The notes: a model not told the origin generated them from the sequence alone. Counted from the stretch's first letter, positions 1 through 11,073 are shown. The stretch is DNA of 64,000 nt from Tubiluchus corallicola (GCA_030141605.1 JAQGDQ010000248.1:267887-331886), one strand, 5' to 3'. Numbers and translations: made by a program.

Positions 1-282
1 TAGTTTATACTTTTACTTAGTTACGAATGCTCTTATTATTTTTTTCTTTTAACTGACTTCATGCAAAGCTACCTAAACTTGTTTCAAACGGTTTACCGTC
101 AAACTGGCTGCGCCTAACGGTCATCGCGGGAGTTTAAATTTCAAGTTTTATACAGCGTTACTGCTAATACAGAGAATAACATAATACTCAGTTCATATAA
201 GACGGTATGTATGTGATACAAAATTGTAAATCGAATTTATTTAGCTTTGTGTAAGTAAAGGGTTTTCTTGATGTACTTCGGA
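1..282 (+). mobile_element. R2 element, copy 1 (cut by window start)
   Basis: This is the 3' part of the dispersed family called R2 here, recognised by sharing blocks in the same order with the copies at 10505, 15548, 28612 and 49449. The shared blocks are a Thr-Val-like GTTTCAAACGG stretch, a TGGCTGCGCCTAACGG stretch, a tract ending ACAGCGTTACTGCTAA, and the end block AGCTTTGTGTAAGTAAAG. The upstream part lies outside the window. The terminal TTAA seen in better copies is degraded here. Confidence 0.6.
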
Positions 283-579
283 TAGGTTATTATTTGAAAT
301 GTCATTTTTGAGTAGACTTCTTTGCCCGTATTTTGCTTGGCAGAATCAAATGTACAAGACGGAACAAAGAAAATCTAAGCCTGTTTTATTGTTGCTTTAT
401 TTGAAAATATATTCAGAATCTCTGTTCACTGGTTTTTAAGTTTGCCAAGAGTAGTCGTAGTTCGATTGCCCGCATAGTCGTTTATTGGCCGCACGACCAA
501 GGGTAGTGGGTCTGTCTGTTTATCTGCACTATGATTCAAATGGATCAAGCCATAATCACTAAACTTCGCACAGGGATAG

Positions 580-772
580 GGCAGGCCAAGGCCAGGAAAT
601 GTGTTGATTTTTTTGTTCGAAAGGGCAAGACCTGGAAATTTGTTGTTTTTTTATTAAAAAGGTCAAAGGTCAAGGGCTCCGGATCAAAAATGTCAAAGGG
701 CAAGACCAGAAAATCAGTTGCTTTTTGGTACGAAAGGTCAAACGTCAAGGGTACAGGATAAAAATGTCAAAG
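580..772. repeat. Degenerate 75-bp tandem repeat (about 2.5 units)
   Basis: Two adjacent units begin GGGCAAGACC at 623 and 698, giving a 75-bp period, and a partial unit precedes them. Each unit carries AGGTCA-type hexamers. The first has a perfect direct repeat AGGTCA-A-AGGTCA at 660-672, which is the DR1 layout bound by HNF4/RXR-type nuclear receptors. A 76-codon open frame across the repeat (531-761) is most simply a by-product. The rest of 283-1349 shows nothing I recognise. Confidence 0.55.
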
Positions 773-1349
773 TCAATTATGCCTTTAACTAGTGCTGTTA
801 TACCCAACAGTTTTCTGTGAAGTTAAGTGTAATGTGATCAAGCATCTTGCTTTGTCATTGTGCTTACTCTCAATAACTTAATAAACTGCTGCAAAATTCT
901 CTCCAAGCCAAATGCAAACTCTTAGTTGCGCCTAAGTGAGCATGCATTTTAATTAATGGTGATAACATGTACGAATGATTCATCTTGTTAACATTTTGTT
1001 AAGCAAACAAGTTGTGCTAGTAATGATAAGTTTCGTTGATAAGTGGGAACGTTTGTATTGGCGAGGAAGTACTCTTTTTCAAGGCTTTTGTTTCTCCACG
1101 TCAGTGTTGTAGAGAAAAACAACGAAAGATTGTAGTTGACCTGCTGAAAATACAGTGAGGTTGTAGTATTCAAGTAGAAAATAATTTTTTTTACCTGTCA
1201 TTTCGCCGCTCGTTAAACAAGGTGTGCTTCTAAAATACCTTTATTTGTGCTTATTACTTTGCCGTGTAAGTGCTGGTTAGCTGAAGTCAGGCAGTTTTAC
1301 AGTTAGAAGCTTGCTTGAATCATTTCTCTCAACTTTCCACTCATAGTTG

Positions 1350-1920
1350 TTAAAAGAAAGCGTGATTATTTTCCATATCCTACCCCATTTTGAAGTACGG
1401 AAAAAGTATACATTTTAATGTACCTACAATAATGCCAGAGTATTGCTTATAATTATATAATAAGTTAAAACCTTACTTAACGGCTTAGTGATGACGTCAG
1501 AAGTAAACATAATTTTCAACAGCACAAACATTCCAGGAGCGTGTTGCTTAAGCGAAAATTGAAGTGCAGTGCTATAGTACAATATTCAGTATGACATACA
1601 AAAGTTCGACAAATTTGAAGTTTAAAAATTTAAATTTTAAGTTTATCGCCATGTTCACACATGAGCTCTCGAATATGTGCGTTACGTCACAATAGAACAC
1701 ATCTGAATTGGCAGGTACAGCGCCTGTTTTTGTGCAATGCGTTTCCGAGATGCAGGCGCTAGCGCCTAACTAGCGAATGGCGAAATGCGACCAGCGAAGA
1801 ACTAGCCGCGCAAAAGAAGTTTTTGCGGTAATAATTTTTTAACGTTAAAAAAGAATATTTTATGAATTAGATTGTTTTGAGCTATAATTTAGTTTCACAT
1901 TGGGTCCGGTTTTGCTTTTA
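1350..1920 (+). mobile_element. R1 element, copy 1
   Basis: One of ten copies of the dispersed family called R1 here. It starts at TTAAAAGAAAG, runs through the conserved block CATATCCTACCCCATTTTGA and a TGATGACGTCA palindrome at about 1490, then AACAGCACAAACATTCC, and ends near a degraded GGTTTTGCTTTTA. Outer ends in better copies are TTAA plus an inverted AGGAAAAC. No coding capacity is visible, so it is read as a non-autonomous DNA transposon. Confidence 0.65.
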
Positions 1921-2756
1921 GCAGGAAGCGTTAACGAGGTTCATGTTCTAAGGGTTGATGTAGTTGATTTATAGCTAGACTTCGACTCACGACAGCGGAT
2001 AATAATCACGTGGTTTTTCTCGAGAAACGTAAAATTACTTTTCTTGTTGGATGAGTGCTGCCTGTTTATATGAGAATTGGTGAAGGTAATAGAGTTAGAT
2101 TTATGTATGTCTCCAGGTGCCTGGCTGTAGCTGTGGCAGGAAAGATTGAAAGGCGGTTTACTCGGGCACCTGAGTCCATAATAATGCCTTGTTGTTTTGC
2201 AAAGCAGCTTTTCACGAATCCCGAGGGAGCGGGAAAGTTTCAATGATGTTTGTTTGCCTTTTACAGTGCTGGCCTTTGAAAAAGTAAATCTTATAGCTTG
2301 GCTGAATACTAATTATGCATTTACTTCTTGGTGCTTGGAATTAATAGTATCGCAAACACGATTGCAATAAAACAAACTTGCAAGAGGGGTAGGGACTATG
2401 GAATATGTTACCCTTGTTGACTCGGTAAACGCCTCCGTGCCTTAGGAATGTCGAATCGTGTAGGAAATGTGTCATTTTCTGTAAGGGCGAATATAGTATC
2501 TGTGTACTTTGGTGCAGTTGGGCGGGTCACAAATAAAGACAGTACACAACGAAATAGTTCTTCTTGAGGTGGAATGATTAGAAACTATTAGATCGGATGA
2601 TTTAGGAACAATGTTCTACACTGTGATGTGTTGCATTTTTGTGATTTTGTTATTTTACTGTGATATGAATGTATCAAAGTCTCTACGTTTGGGCCACTAC
2701 ATAGCTGTATTTTAGAACTGCAAGCTAATTAATTGGTTCCGTTTGTGGCCATGTAC
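1921..2756. other. Intergenic, nothing recognised
   Basis: Short opposing open frames at 1941-2246 lack start context, splice signals or family resemblance. No repeats were seen beyond the neighbouring R1 copies. Confidence 0.4.
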
Positions 2757-3331
2757 TTAAAGGAGGACTATAACACAAGATAATCTTATGTATGAAATAT
2801 TGAAAGAGAACGCAATTGTTTGAACCGTTTGAACATGTATTAAGAATGATTTGCGTGAAAGAATTATTACCGCGGAAAGTTTAATTTCACATATTTCGCC
2901 GTTCGTTAGATGGGCACAACACCTGCATCTCGGAAACTCGTTGTGCAAAAAACAGGCTCTGTACCTCTCAATTCGGTTCCGACGTGGCACACATTTGTGG
3001 TAGAGTGGTAAGTCTACCTTCGCACAGTGGTAGACTTAAACGTCGAATAAAAATTCGTCGAGTTTTTATGTATCACAGTCAGCGTTGTACAGTAGCACTG
3101 TACTCTAATTTTGTCTTTCGCCAACAGGTGCAACACACTCTTGGAATGTTTGGTTGTTACAAAATTGTGTTCACCTTTAACATCATCGGTTGCTGTTGCT
3201 AGCCATTGTTTACATTTTTAAACAGTTACGTTATTATCAGAAACACTTTGGTATTATTATACTGTAGGTGTTAAAATCTATACTTTTTACTGTGCCTCAA
3301 AATGGCAGCATTTCAAAAATTATCATGTTAA
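2757..3331 (-). mobile_element. R1 element, copy 2
   Basis: R1 in inverted orientation relative to copy 1, only about 0.8 kb away. It opens TTAAAGGAGGAC, then shows the block GTTGTGCAAAAAACAGG, the AGTAGCACTGTACT block and a CAGAAACACTTTGGTATTATT block, and stops at TTAA (3328-3331). The two copies form a divergent pair that could fold back on itself. Confidence 0.65.
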
Positions 3332-5939
3332 AGGAAAAGTTGCCTTTGAAATTTTTTTGTATCGTTTTTTGTCTGCTGTTGTTTGTGTTTCACTGAAGTA
3401 TGCTGTTCATGTACTTTGGTTGAATAAACTCTTTCAAATTAATGACCGAAAGGATCCAGAATAAGGGTGAACTTGGAGCTTTTGCGTCGCGTAGAGGTGC
3501 TCAATTGTGTAAACTTAAACATTCCTAGTTCTTTTACACTTTGTGCTTCTCCCAGAACACTACTCAGCTCTCTTTTGCATGATAAAATTTCCTCAATCAG
3601 AATAATTCCTCTGTCACTATCCACGATCACCTTACACGGAGTAGCCTTAGCGAAAGCCAACAAGTCCTTGCTGACCTTAATCCTGTAGGAGAGAATGGTT
3701 TTTTATATTCAGTCTGACGAGCAGGATTTAGGTTGTTTGTAAGCTTCGGCTTTCATCACTTGCAGCTGGTAAAGAAGAAGCTTCAAAATGACAACATAGT
3801 AGTATGTGTTTCAGACAGAAGCATACGTATTCATCATCCCCATGAAAACTGAATAGTGTCTTTCTTGCTCACTAATTAGCCTAGCAATTAAGTAAGTAAT
3901 TAAGAAAAAAATTTAACATCAACATGCAATATTTAAAGGTGAATTGATGAATGAAAATTCAATGAACACACGAGCAAGTCATCAACTATTAAATTTTTGA
4001 AAATGAACATGTCCAAAAAAACTAAATGAAGAAATCAGGCTAAGGCTGGATTTGAACCAGGTGCTATTAGATTATAAGTCAACTTGTTAGACAAGACAGT
4101 CCTGGTGGTGTTCAAGTCAGGGGCAAGAGAAACCTAGAACTGTAATTAAAGCGTGCCCTGTTATTGATTACCCTAATATGTATTAATACTTGGAAGATTT
4201 GGATTAATAGTAATGATTTACGGTCTCACTTGATCACAATGATGTGAAAGATCTCTTGTTCAAATCCAGATTCAGTCCCACCTTTTTCACGTTCTGATCA
4301 AATTTGCGTCGAGTAAAATTAATCCATTCGATCGATCATCTTAAAGTTGATATTAAAAATACTTAAAGATGAGTAAATGATAAATGAGTGAATGAATGAG
4401 CAACGAGCAAGTGACAGTAAGCCTCTATAGACATCATAGGACTATATATAAACTAACGTGGCCTTACTATAGCGTCGTCAACAAATTCTTAATAGCAGAA
4501 TATTATATTCATATTTTTGGTCCCACAATGGCTGGATATTAGAATTAGAATCAATCATTAAAACTACCACTGCATAATAAATTTGCACTGCACTACAGTA
4601 TTAGCGTTCTCAGAGCCTGAAAGAGATCAACTTACCCAGTTGATCGATATTAGTGCAAATAAATATTTATCAGGCTTTTAACTGAATTGTAGCTTGTTGC
4701 TGATGTTGCCGCTTTTCTTCTAAACGCCTTAAATTGATTTAAGTTGCGATAGCGTCTAGCTGTTAACAGCTAATGCAGCTTCCTCTTCTAATTTTATTTG
4801 GCTTCGTTCCATTCATCTGATTATGAACGAAACGCTATTTAGATGGAAGAGATCCGTATAAGGAACCGGTCTTTTTTCAAAAAGGAGTGACACTGTTTTA
4901 CTATGGTTGTACAGTTATAATGAAAAGAACATTAGCATACAAAGGAAAAAATTCAGCAGTTGTGTCGATTTTGTAAAGGGGCCAAAACATTTTTGTCTTA
5001 CAACTAAAACAAAAATTGCCAAAGAATGACAGTGAAATTAGTACATGCAGGATAGGTATCAAGCGTTAACATTGAGTAACCACTTACAACCAGGCTGGAA
5101 TTAGTGTTTATTCATCCCGTGCAAGCCGTCTGGTACTCAAACAAATAGGCCGTTTTTTCTGTTCTACCAGGACGGGTCATACACCAGAAGCCAAGAGCAC
5201 TAGATCAGTTCTGATCCCAAAATGGTAGTTAATCTATCAAAATACATTTACGCGATACCGACCCACAGTTTCTGGGATGAAATTGACAATTTCTCTCAGC
5301 ACTGAGCCACATACGCATGCTCAGATTTGCTAGAACTTAGGGAGATTTGCATTGGTATTCGTTTGATTGAGTACCTGGTCACCCTTTCTTGCTTGTGTAT
5401 TTGTTTTCGTTGTCTTGTTCTGTCCCTCGCCCACTCATTACTTCTTTTCTCATCTATCTGTTCGCTTGTTCAGTATATTTGCTCTGTTTGCTTTGTTTTT
5501 CATCAAAGCCCTCTTAACCTTGAAAATTTTGCAGTTAAGCGTATTGACGTCGCATTATATTATATACTGGCATCAGACACAGTGACAGCATTTGCATGTT
5601 GTGTCTATATGGCAGTGATTTATAAGTTTTAATCAAACGTGAAGGCAATGTGCATAAGATACGACTACTGTTAATTAACGTGCTTAATTTCCCTGGGGTT
5701 AGTCGAGCGGGACGTCATTTATTCAATCCTTGATGATATCAGCACTTCCTTGGCTGGTTGTTGCTTGCACTGCTTTTGGTGTCTGCTGATACTGCTCGTT
5801 TGTCTTCATTAATGCGTGATAGTGTTTGGGTAACGTGAAAGCATGCAAATTCAAGACTCGGTAATTATTTTCTTTTAGTTTTCAGTGGCCCAGTCAGTCA
5901 AAGTGCTGTGGCAGTCCAGAACCCGATGCCTATTCAGCC
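3332..5939. other. Intergenic, no gene recognised
   Basis: AT-rich sequence with frequent stops on both strands. Complementary open frames at about 3440-3690 and an ORF at 5327-5632 have no recognisable domains. Around 4050-4120 the minus strand holds a tRNA-like B-box with a short T-stem, but no pairing acceptor stem (see findings). Confidence 0.4.
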
Positions 5940-5940
5940 T

Positions 5941-6009
<69 letters not shown>

Positions 6010-6049
6010 CAGTAGCAGTAGCAGTAGCAGTAGCAGTAGCAGCAGCAGT

Positions 6050-6080
<31 letters not shown>

Positions 6081-6105
6081 GCAGCCAGCAGCACCAGCAG
6101 CATCA
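5940..6105. repeat. Compound TAG/CAG trinucleotide microsatellite
   Basis: About 22 uninterrupted TAG triplets grade into mixed TAG/CAG and then CAG triplets, ending with CAGCAC interruptions. The gradient suggests point mutation and expansion of a single triplet array. Polyserine and polyalanine open frames across it are artefacts of the period-3 repeat. Confidence 0.95.
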
Positions 6106-6110
6106 GTAGC

Positions 6111-6250
6111 AATTGTATTGTATTGTATTGTATTGTATTGTATTGTATTGTATTGTATTGTATTGTATTGTATTGTATTGTATTGTATTGTATTGTATTG
6201 TATTGTATTGTATTGTATTGTATTGTATTGCATTGTATTGTATTGTATTG
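6111..6250. repeat. (TATTG)28 pentanucleotide array at a LINE 3' tail
   Basis: This is 140 bp of TATTG with a single substitution (GCATTG) near 6231. It lies immediately 3', on the minus strand, of the decayed LINE coding remnant at 6330-6620. The pentamer is therefore best read as that element's expanded simple-repeat tail. Confidence 0.9.
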
Positions 6251-6329
6251 ACAATGATAAGATTGTGGTCCATCAACAACATTACAAAAATTGTCACGGA
6301 GTTAGAAAAAAATAAATATTAACAGCAAA

Positions 6330-6620
6330 TTTCAACACAGCGAGTTAATTGTAAATTTTTCAAATTACTCACAAGAATTTACCACAAAATTCAAGCTCTA
6401 AATCAAATAGCTCTTGCACTCTGTTTAAATACGCAGCATACATTTCTCTAATTGCCTCAGATAATGTACAATGTATAATCACATGCGACTCGTCTTGAAC
6501 AGAGATATATCACACCTGCATACCCTGTTATCACGAGAAATAGGTGGCCTAGGCTGGCCCAATCTCATCCTCAGATAATGAGACGGCAGCATAAACCTAT
6601 TAAAACTTATTGGTAGAGAA
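6330..6620 (-). pseudogene. LINE ORF2 C-terminal remnant
   Basis: Translating the minus strand in two frames gives a run resembling the region after the reverse transcriptase in CR1/jockey-like LINEs: an Arg-rich stretch followed by ISRDNRVCRC, then in another frame QDESHVIIHC and AIREMYAAYLNRVQELF. The Cys...Glu-x-His...Cys pattern matches the better-preserved copy at 21080-21574. Frameshifts and stops show that it is dead. The minus-strand 3' UTR leads straight into the (TATTG)n array. Family assignment is from memory of such proteins, not from a search. Confidence 0.55.
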
Positions 6621-6807
6621 TCGGGGATATCAGATGAATAATTGCATGTTGTACTAGCAGAACTGAGGACTAAATAGCTTGAAATACCGACGTTTGTTTA
6701 CACTTTTAGCTCGAGTGTTATTTAAAATGTTGTCAGGAACGCAATCATAACACTTACGAAAGGATTTAAATGCAGTTAGTAATAAGAGTGACGACATTAA
6801 TTATTAA

Positions 6808-7104
6808 TTAATTGCCAATCAAACAAAGGGGTTCATTAAACTTAAGGTCACCAAGCTTTTTATCTAAAAACTGTCTGAACGACGGGCTAGTCATCTGTCC
6901 TTCGTCTGTACCGAACCAGGTATGGGAAACCAATTCGTTTTCTAGGTCATGAAGTGCTTCAGTTAGATTGAAAATACGATAATGCTCTTCTGATGTCGTA
7001 ATCGTAAAAGAAGAAGTTAAAATGCCCACAAGTCTCAAAATTCTTTATTTTTTCAGAAGCTTTCGTCCTCTCTGACTTCATCAGCTGCACAGAAAGATAC
7101 AATA
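6808..7104 (-). other. Unassigned minus-strand open segment
   Basis: An open frame with no ATG at its start runs on the minus strand to a stop at 6808. It contains peptide-like text such as FNLTEALHDLENELV. Upstream on the same strand a pyrimidine-rich stretch ends in TTTCTGTGCAG, which could be a splice acceptor, followed by CTGATGA and GAAA boxes and AATAAAG. It could be an exon or a retroelement end. I cannot assign it. Confidence 0.25.
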
Positions 7105-8740
7105 AAAAAATTACAGATGAAACTACATATAAAATAAAGATGTACGATGTCAGTAAAATAAAGGGTAATTACTAATTAAGAACACAAAATGAAAATTAAA
7201 TTGACAAACATACCTGACATCCATTAGGTATAGCTAAGATCTTAAAAGATAGCGGAATATTTGTCTATTGACTTTATAAACATTTAGAGTAAGTAGCTAC
7301 TTGTAGTCAGACTTATACTGCCATGTCTGTTAATGAACACCAAGTGTTTGCAAGTGTCTGTGGTGCGTTAGTTGAACAAATGTTGAATAAATTTGATGCG
7401 AGATATAATTATAAAGCTTACTAATATGTATAAAAATATTTCTGCTTCAGTTAGAGTTAAGTCAAAGTTGCTTTTGCACCAGCAAGGTGGTCTCTACGTA
7501 ATCTGTATCAGAATGCTAGGATTATCCGACTCGTTTGTCAGAAGAAGCCCAGTTGGATTAAGCCTGTGTGAAAAAAGGAATCCCTGGAAGTTTGGCTTGT
7601 TTTAATGTTCCAAAAACTCTATTTCACGATCATTTTTCGTTTGGGCTCACTGATTTTAAACGAATAATGACCTCATTGGTTAACAGAAGAAAAGCAACGC
7701 ACGAAGAAACATTCTTAATTGTTTGGTCGCTTTACAAATATAAGTATTATAAATTTCAATCATTAAACGAGCTAGGCCAAATGGCGTTTTAGCTAATTTT
7801 CATCCACTCTTGTCTAACGTTCGAACGTTTGCGCCCTAATGAGTCAATCCATCAATTTTGGGCTTATGTTCTCTCATAGTGGCTTAATGTAAAGATCGTT
7901 GAGAGTTTCGCTTTCAGTGTCAACAAGTCACTTTCGTTTTCCTGGTCTGTGATCGCACTGGCTTCCGCGAAAGGGCGGTGTCCGTATTGGCTTTCTTCTA
8001 AGGATGTTAGGCCCACGTTGGCTTCTGAAGCTGTGGTGACCAAGAAAGCGGGCACGCTTCTGTAGGTTAATAACTTGATTCAGCTTGTCGCCTTGTCTGC
8101 GTTCTAGACTTGGTGGCTCCTCGGATGTGCGTTTCCGTTTCCGGTTATGAAGCCCCGTTGCTGTCTCCGCCTTTACATGACTTCAATGAAATGTTTGTAA
8201 TAACAGTTATTTCTGGCTTCTCGCTGTGGACATTGAAAGCAAATTGAAGCCAGACGCAGATACGCCAGGGCAAGCAGTTTTTCTGGGAAATTCCTGATGC
8301 ACGCGAAATTCAATTGGTGAAAAGTACCGGGCAGTCGCGTGCTTGGTAAGCTGCAATAGTAAAAATTTGTGTTCTGGAAATTAGACACTTATGAACTTAT
8401 CACATGGCTGTAGATCATCAAAGCACAGACTAGAGTGACGAATTCAAATTATTTAGCTAAACGAACCAGTTTTAATGATCAAGCTGTTAGTTTAGTTTTC
8501 TAAAGAGCTAACAAGAAACGAAGCAAGTTCAAAAACATAGCCAGTAGCGAAGGCCGTGCTGTACTACTCATAGCATGGACCTATTGCAAAACGATAAATT
8601 TCCCGTTGTATTGTGCTATTTTGGTTAAATAACTATTTCTGCGAATGGTACTCTCACTAGTACTTTAGCGTGTTCTTTGTAGGTTGTAAATCATTGGCGA
8701 TGCATGTTCTAAATCTGTGGTTGTGAAGCTATTGATGGTC
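7105..8740. other. Intergenic, weak coding signals only
   Basis: A GC-richer patch at about 7900-8170 has overlapping open frames on the minus strand. One is basic (it includes NRKRKRTSEEPPSLERR) and about 80 codons long without an ATG; the other is a 63-codon frame at 7864-8055. Neither matches a family I know, and no convincing splice sites frame them. Confidence 0.3.
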
Positions 8741-10020
8741 ACTGAAGCTATTTCCCGGTGTTTGTTTTGTGACATGGGTATAAACTATTTAGGTAGCTAG
8801 GTGTAGGAGAGAAGTACAGCACTGAAGCCATTTCCCGGTGTTTGTTTTGTGACATAGGTACAGACTATTTAGGCAGCTAGGTACAAGAGAGAAGTACAGC
8901 ACTGAAGCCATTTCCCGGTGTTTGTTTTGTGACATAGGTACAGACTATTTAGGCAGCTAGGTACAAGAGAGAAGTACAGCACTGAAGCCATTTCCCGGTG
9001 TTTGTTTTGTGACATAGGTACAGACTATTTAGGCAGCTAGGTACAGGAGAGAAGTACAGCACTGAAGCCATTTCCCGGTGTTTGTTTTGTGACATAGGTA
9101 CAGACTGTTTAGGTAGCTAGGTACAGGAGAGAAGTACAGCACTGAAGCCATTTCCCGGTGTTTGTTTTGTGACATAGGTACAGACTGTTTAGGCAGCTAG
9201 GTACAGGAGAGAAGTACAGCACTGAAGCCATTTCCCCGTGTTTGTTTTGTGACATAGGTACAGACTGTTTAGGCAGCTAGGTGTAGGAGAGAAGTACAGC
9301 ACTGAAGCCATTTCCCGGTGTTTGTTTTGTGACATAGGTACAGACTGTTTAGGCAGCTAGGTGTAGGAGAGAAGTACAGCACTGAAGCCATTTCCCGGTG
9401 TTTGTTTTGTGACATAGGTACAGACTATTTAAGCAGCTAGGTGTAGGAGAGAAGTACAGCACTGAAGCCATTTCCCGGTGTTTGTTTTGTAACATAGGTA
9501 CAGACTATTTAAGCAGCTAGGTGTAGGAGAGAAGTACAGCACTGCACCCATTTCCCGGTGTTTGTTTTGTGACATAGGTACAGACTATTTAAGCAGCTAG
9601 GTGTAGGAGAGAAGTACAGCACTGCAGCCATTTCCCGGTGTTTGTTTTGTGACATAGGTACAGACTATTTAGGCAGCTAGGTACAAGAGAGAAGTACAGC
9701 ACTGCAGCCATTTCCCGGTGTTTGTTTTGTGACATAGGTACAGACTATTTAAGCAGCTAGGTGCAGGAGAGAAGTACAGCACTGAAGCCATTTCCCGGTG
9801 TTTGTTTTGTGACATAGGTACAGACTGTTTAGGTAGCTAGGTGCAGGAGAGAAGTACAGCACTGAAGCCATTTCCCGGTGTTTGTTTTGTGACATAGGTA
9901 TAGACTATTTAAGCAGCTAGGTGCAGGAGAGAAGTACAGCACTGAAGCCATTTCCCGATGTTTGTTTTGTGACATAGGTACAGACTATTTAAGCAGGTAG
10001 GTACAGGAGAGAAGTACACT
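8741..10020. repeat. Minisatellite, 16 units of exactly 80 bp
   Basis: Units start at 8741 and recur every 80 bp to 9941, with no insertions or deletions in 1,280 bp. Each begins ACTGAAGCCATTTCCCGG (variants ACTGCAGCC, ACTGCACCC) and ends GAGAAGTACAGC. Variant positions such as GTACAAG, GTACAGG, GTGTAGG and GTGCAGG run in blocks of neighbouring units (2-3, 4-6, 7-11, 13-15), which indicates local homogenisation. Every unit contains TGTTTGTTTTG, which matches the forkhead core TRTTKRY. No open frame persists because 80 is not a multiple of three. Confidence 0.97.
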
Positions 10021-10504
10021 ACATGCATATACGAATGAGCGCTTTTAGTGCCAACTTTTACGTTATGTATGTTACGTTATATTCCTTCAACGTGTCGTGC
10101 CCTACCGCAAGCACTGATAAAAGATGTGGGAAAAAACTTTTCCTGAATCTCAAGCTGTTAACTCTTTCCTCGTCTGACTGGAATCTTCGCTAATCTGTTA
10201 TAAAAAAGGGAAAAATTGTCACATTAGAAACATCAGTTGCGTCATTGTTAAGCCCTTCTGCACTTATAAAGTGTGTTGACGTAGTTAATCCGATCAACTT
10301 CCAGGCTGAAAATATTTCACTATTGAATTGACGGACGTTCTAATGATTTCAGGGCACAACGTTGTTGACATTAGATATTAGTGACTGTTCACGAATTTTT
10401 GATTTAAAGTTTTAATTCGTTTAGTGGATGATGGAGTTAAGCACGTTGTTGTCTTCCTGTACTAGTAGCAGTTAGCAAGAGGTGATTTTATTACAGTTGT
10501 TACG
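10021..10504. other. Intergenic, nothing recognised
   Basis: Unique AT-rich sequence between the 80-bp minisatellite and R2 copy 2. No coding or repeat signal was seen. Confidence 0.4.
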
Positions 10505-11073
10505 TTAAAGGGGAAGAGAAGGAAATTTTGTGTAAACTTTCTATGCAAAGTTATATTACGTAGCATTACGCTTTACCTGTTTGAAAGACTTTTGCAATTG
10601 GAAAAAAGAACATTCTCAATTTAAAATATTCGCACCACGTGGTAAAGCGGTACAGTGTCGCCATGCCAGTGTGCACCACGTGGTAAAGCGGTACAGTGTC
10701 GCCTTGCCAGTGTGCACCACGTGGTAAAGCGGTAAGTGTCGCCATGCCAGTGTGCACCACGTGGTAAAGCGGTGCAGTGTCGCCATGCCAGTGTGCACCA
10801 CCGATTCACCAAAAAACATTAATTACTGATCTTATTGCCAACATAATGTAATTTATACTTTTGTCTGGTTAGCGAAGAATGTACTATGAATGTCCTGAAT
10901 GTTATTTTTTTGAACTTTACACAATGTTATCTAAACTCGTTTCAACCGTCATGCCGTTAAAATGGCTGCGCTTAACGGACATCCCGGAAGTTCATATTTA
11001 CAAGTTTTATACACCGTTACTGCTAAGCCGCAATAGTCAGAATGTAAGTGATATAAAATTTCAAGACGAATTT
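10505..11073 (+). mobile_element. R2 element, copy 2, with internal expansion
   Basis: It starts at TTAAAGGGGAAGAG (10505). Blocks follow in the order seen in other R2 copies: AAGTTATATTACGTAGC, TTTGAAAGACTTTTGCAATTG, GCACCA..GGTAAAG, TGCACCACCGATTCACC, AATGGCTGCGC and AAAATTTCAAGACGAA. The 3' terminal AGCTTTATTTATGAAG block and closing TTAA are missing. It is longer than other R2 copies because of the 41-bp array inside it. It overlaps a 72-codon ORF that has no independent support. Confidence 0.7.
10632..10794. repeat. 41-bp tandem array inside R2
   Basis: Four units begin GCACCACGTGG at 10632, 10673, 10714 and 10754. Three are 41 bp and one has a 1-bp deletion. A fifth GCACCA at 10795 continues into normal R2 sequence. 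Single-copy R2 elements (15548, 28612) have two GCACCA/GTGTGCACCA motifs about 41 bp apart, so the array looks like repeated duplication between those short matches. Each unit begins with a CACGTG E-box. Confidence 0.92.

Noticed and set aside
5885-6322. Polyserine, polyalanine, NTIQY-type and CIVLY-type ORFs
   Set aside because: These are direct translations of the TAG/CAG and TATTG microsatellites.
8741-10020. CRISPR array
   Set aside because: Eukaryotic context, no spacers (the entire 80-bp unit repeats) and no cas genes.
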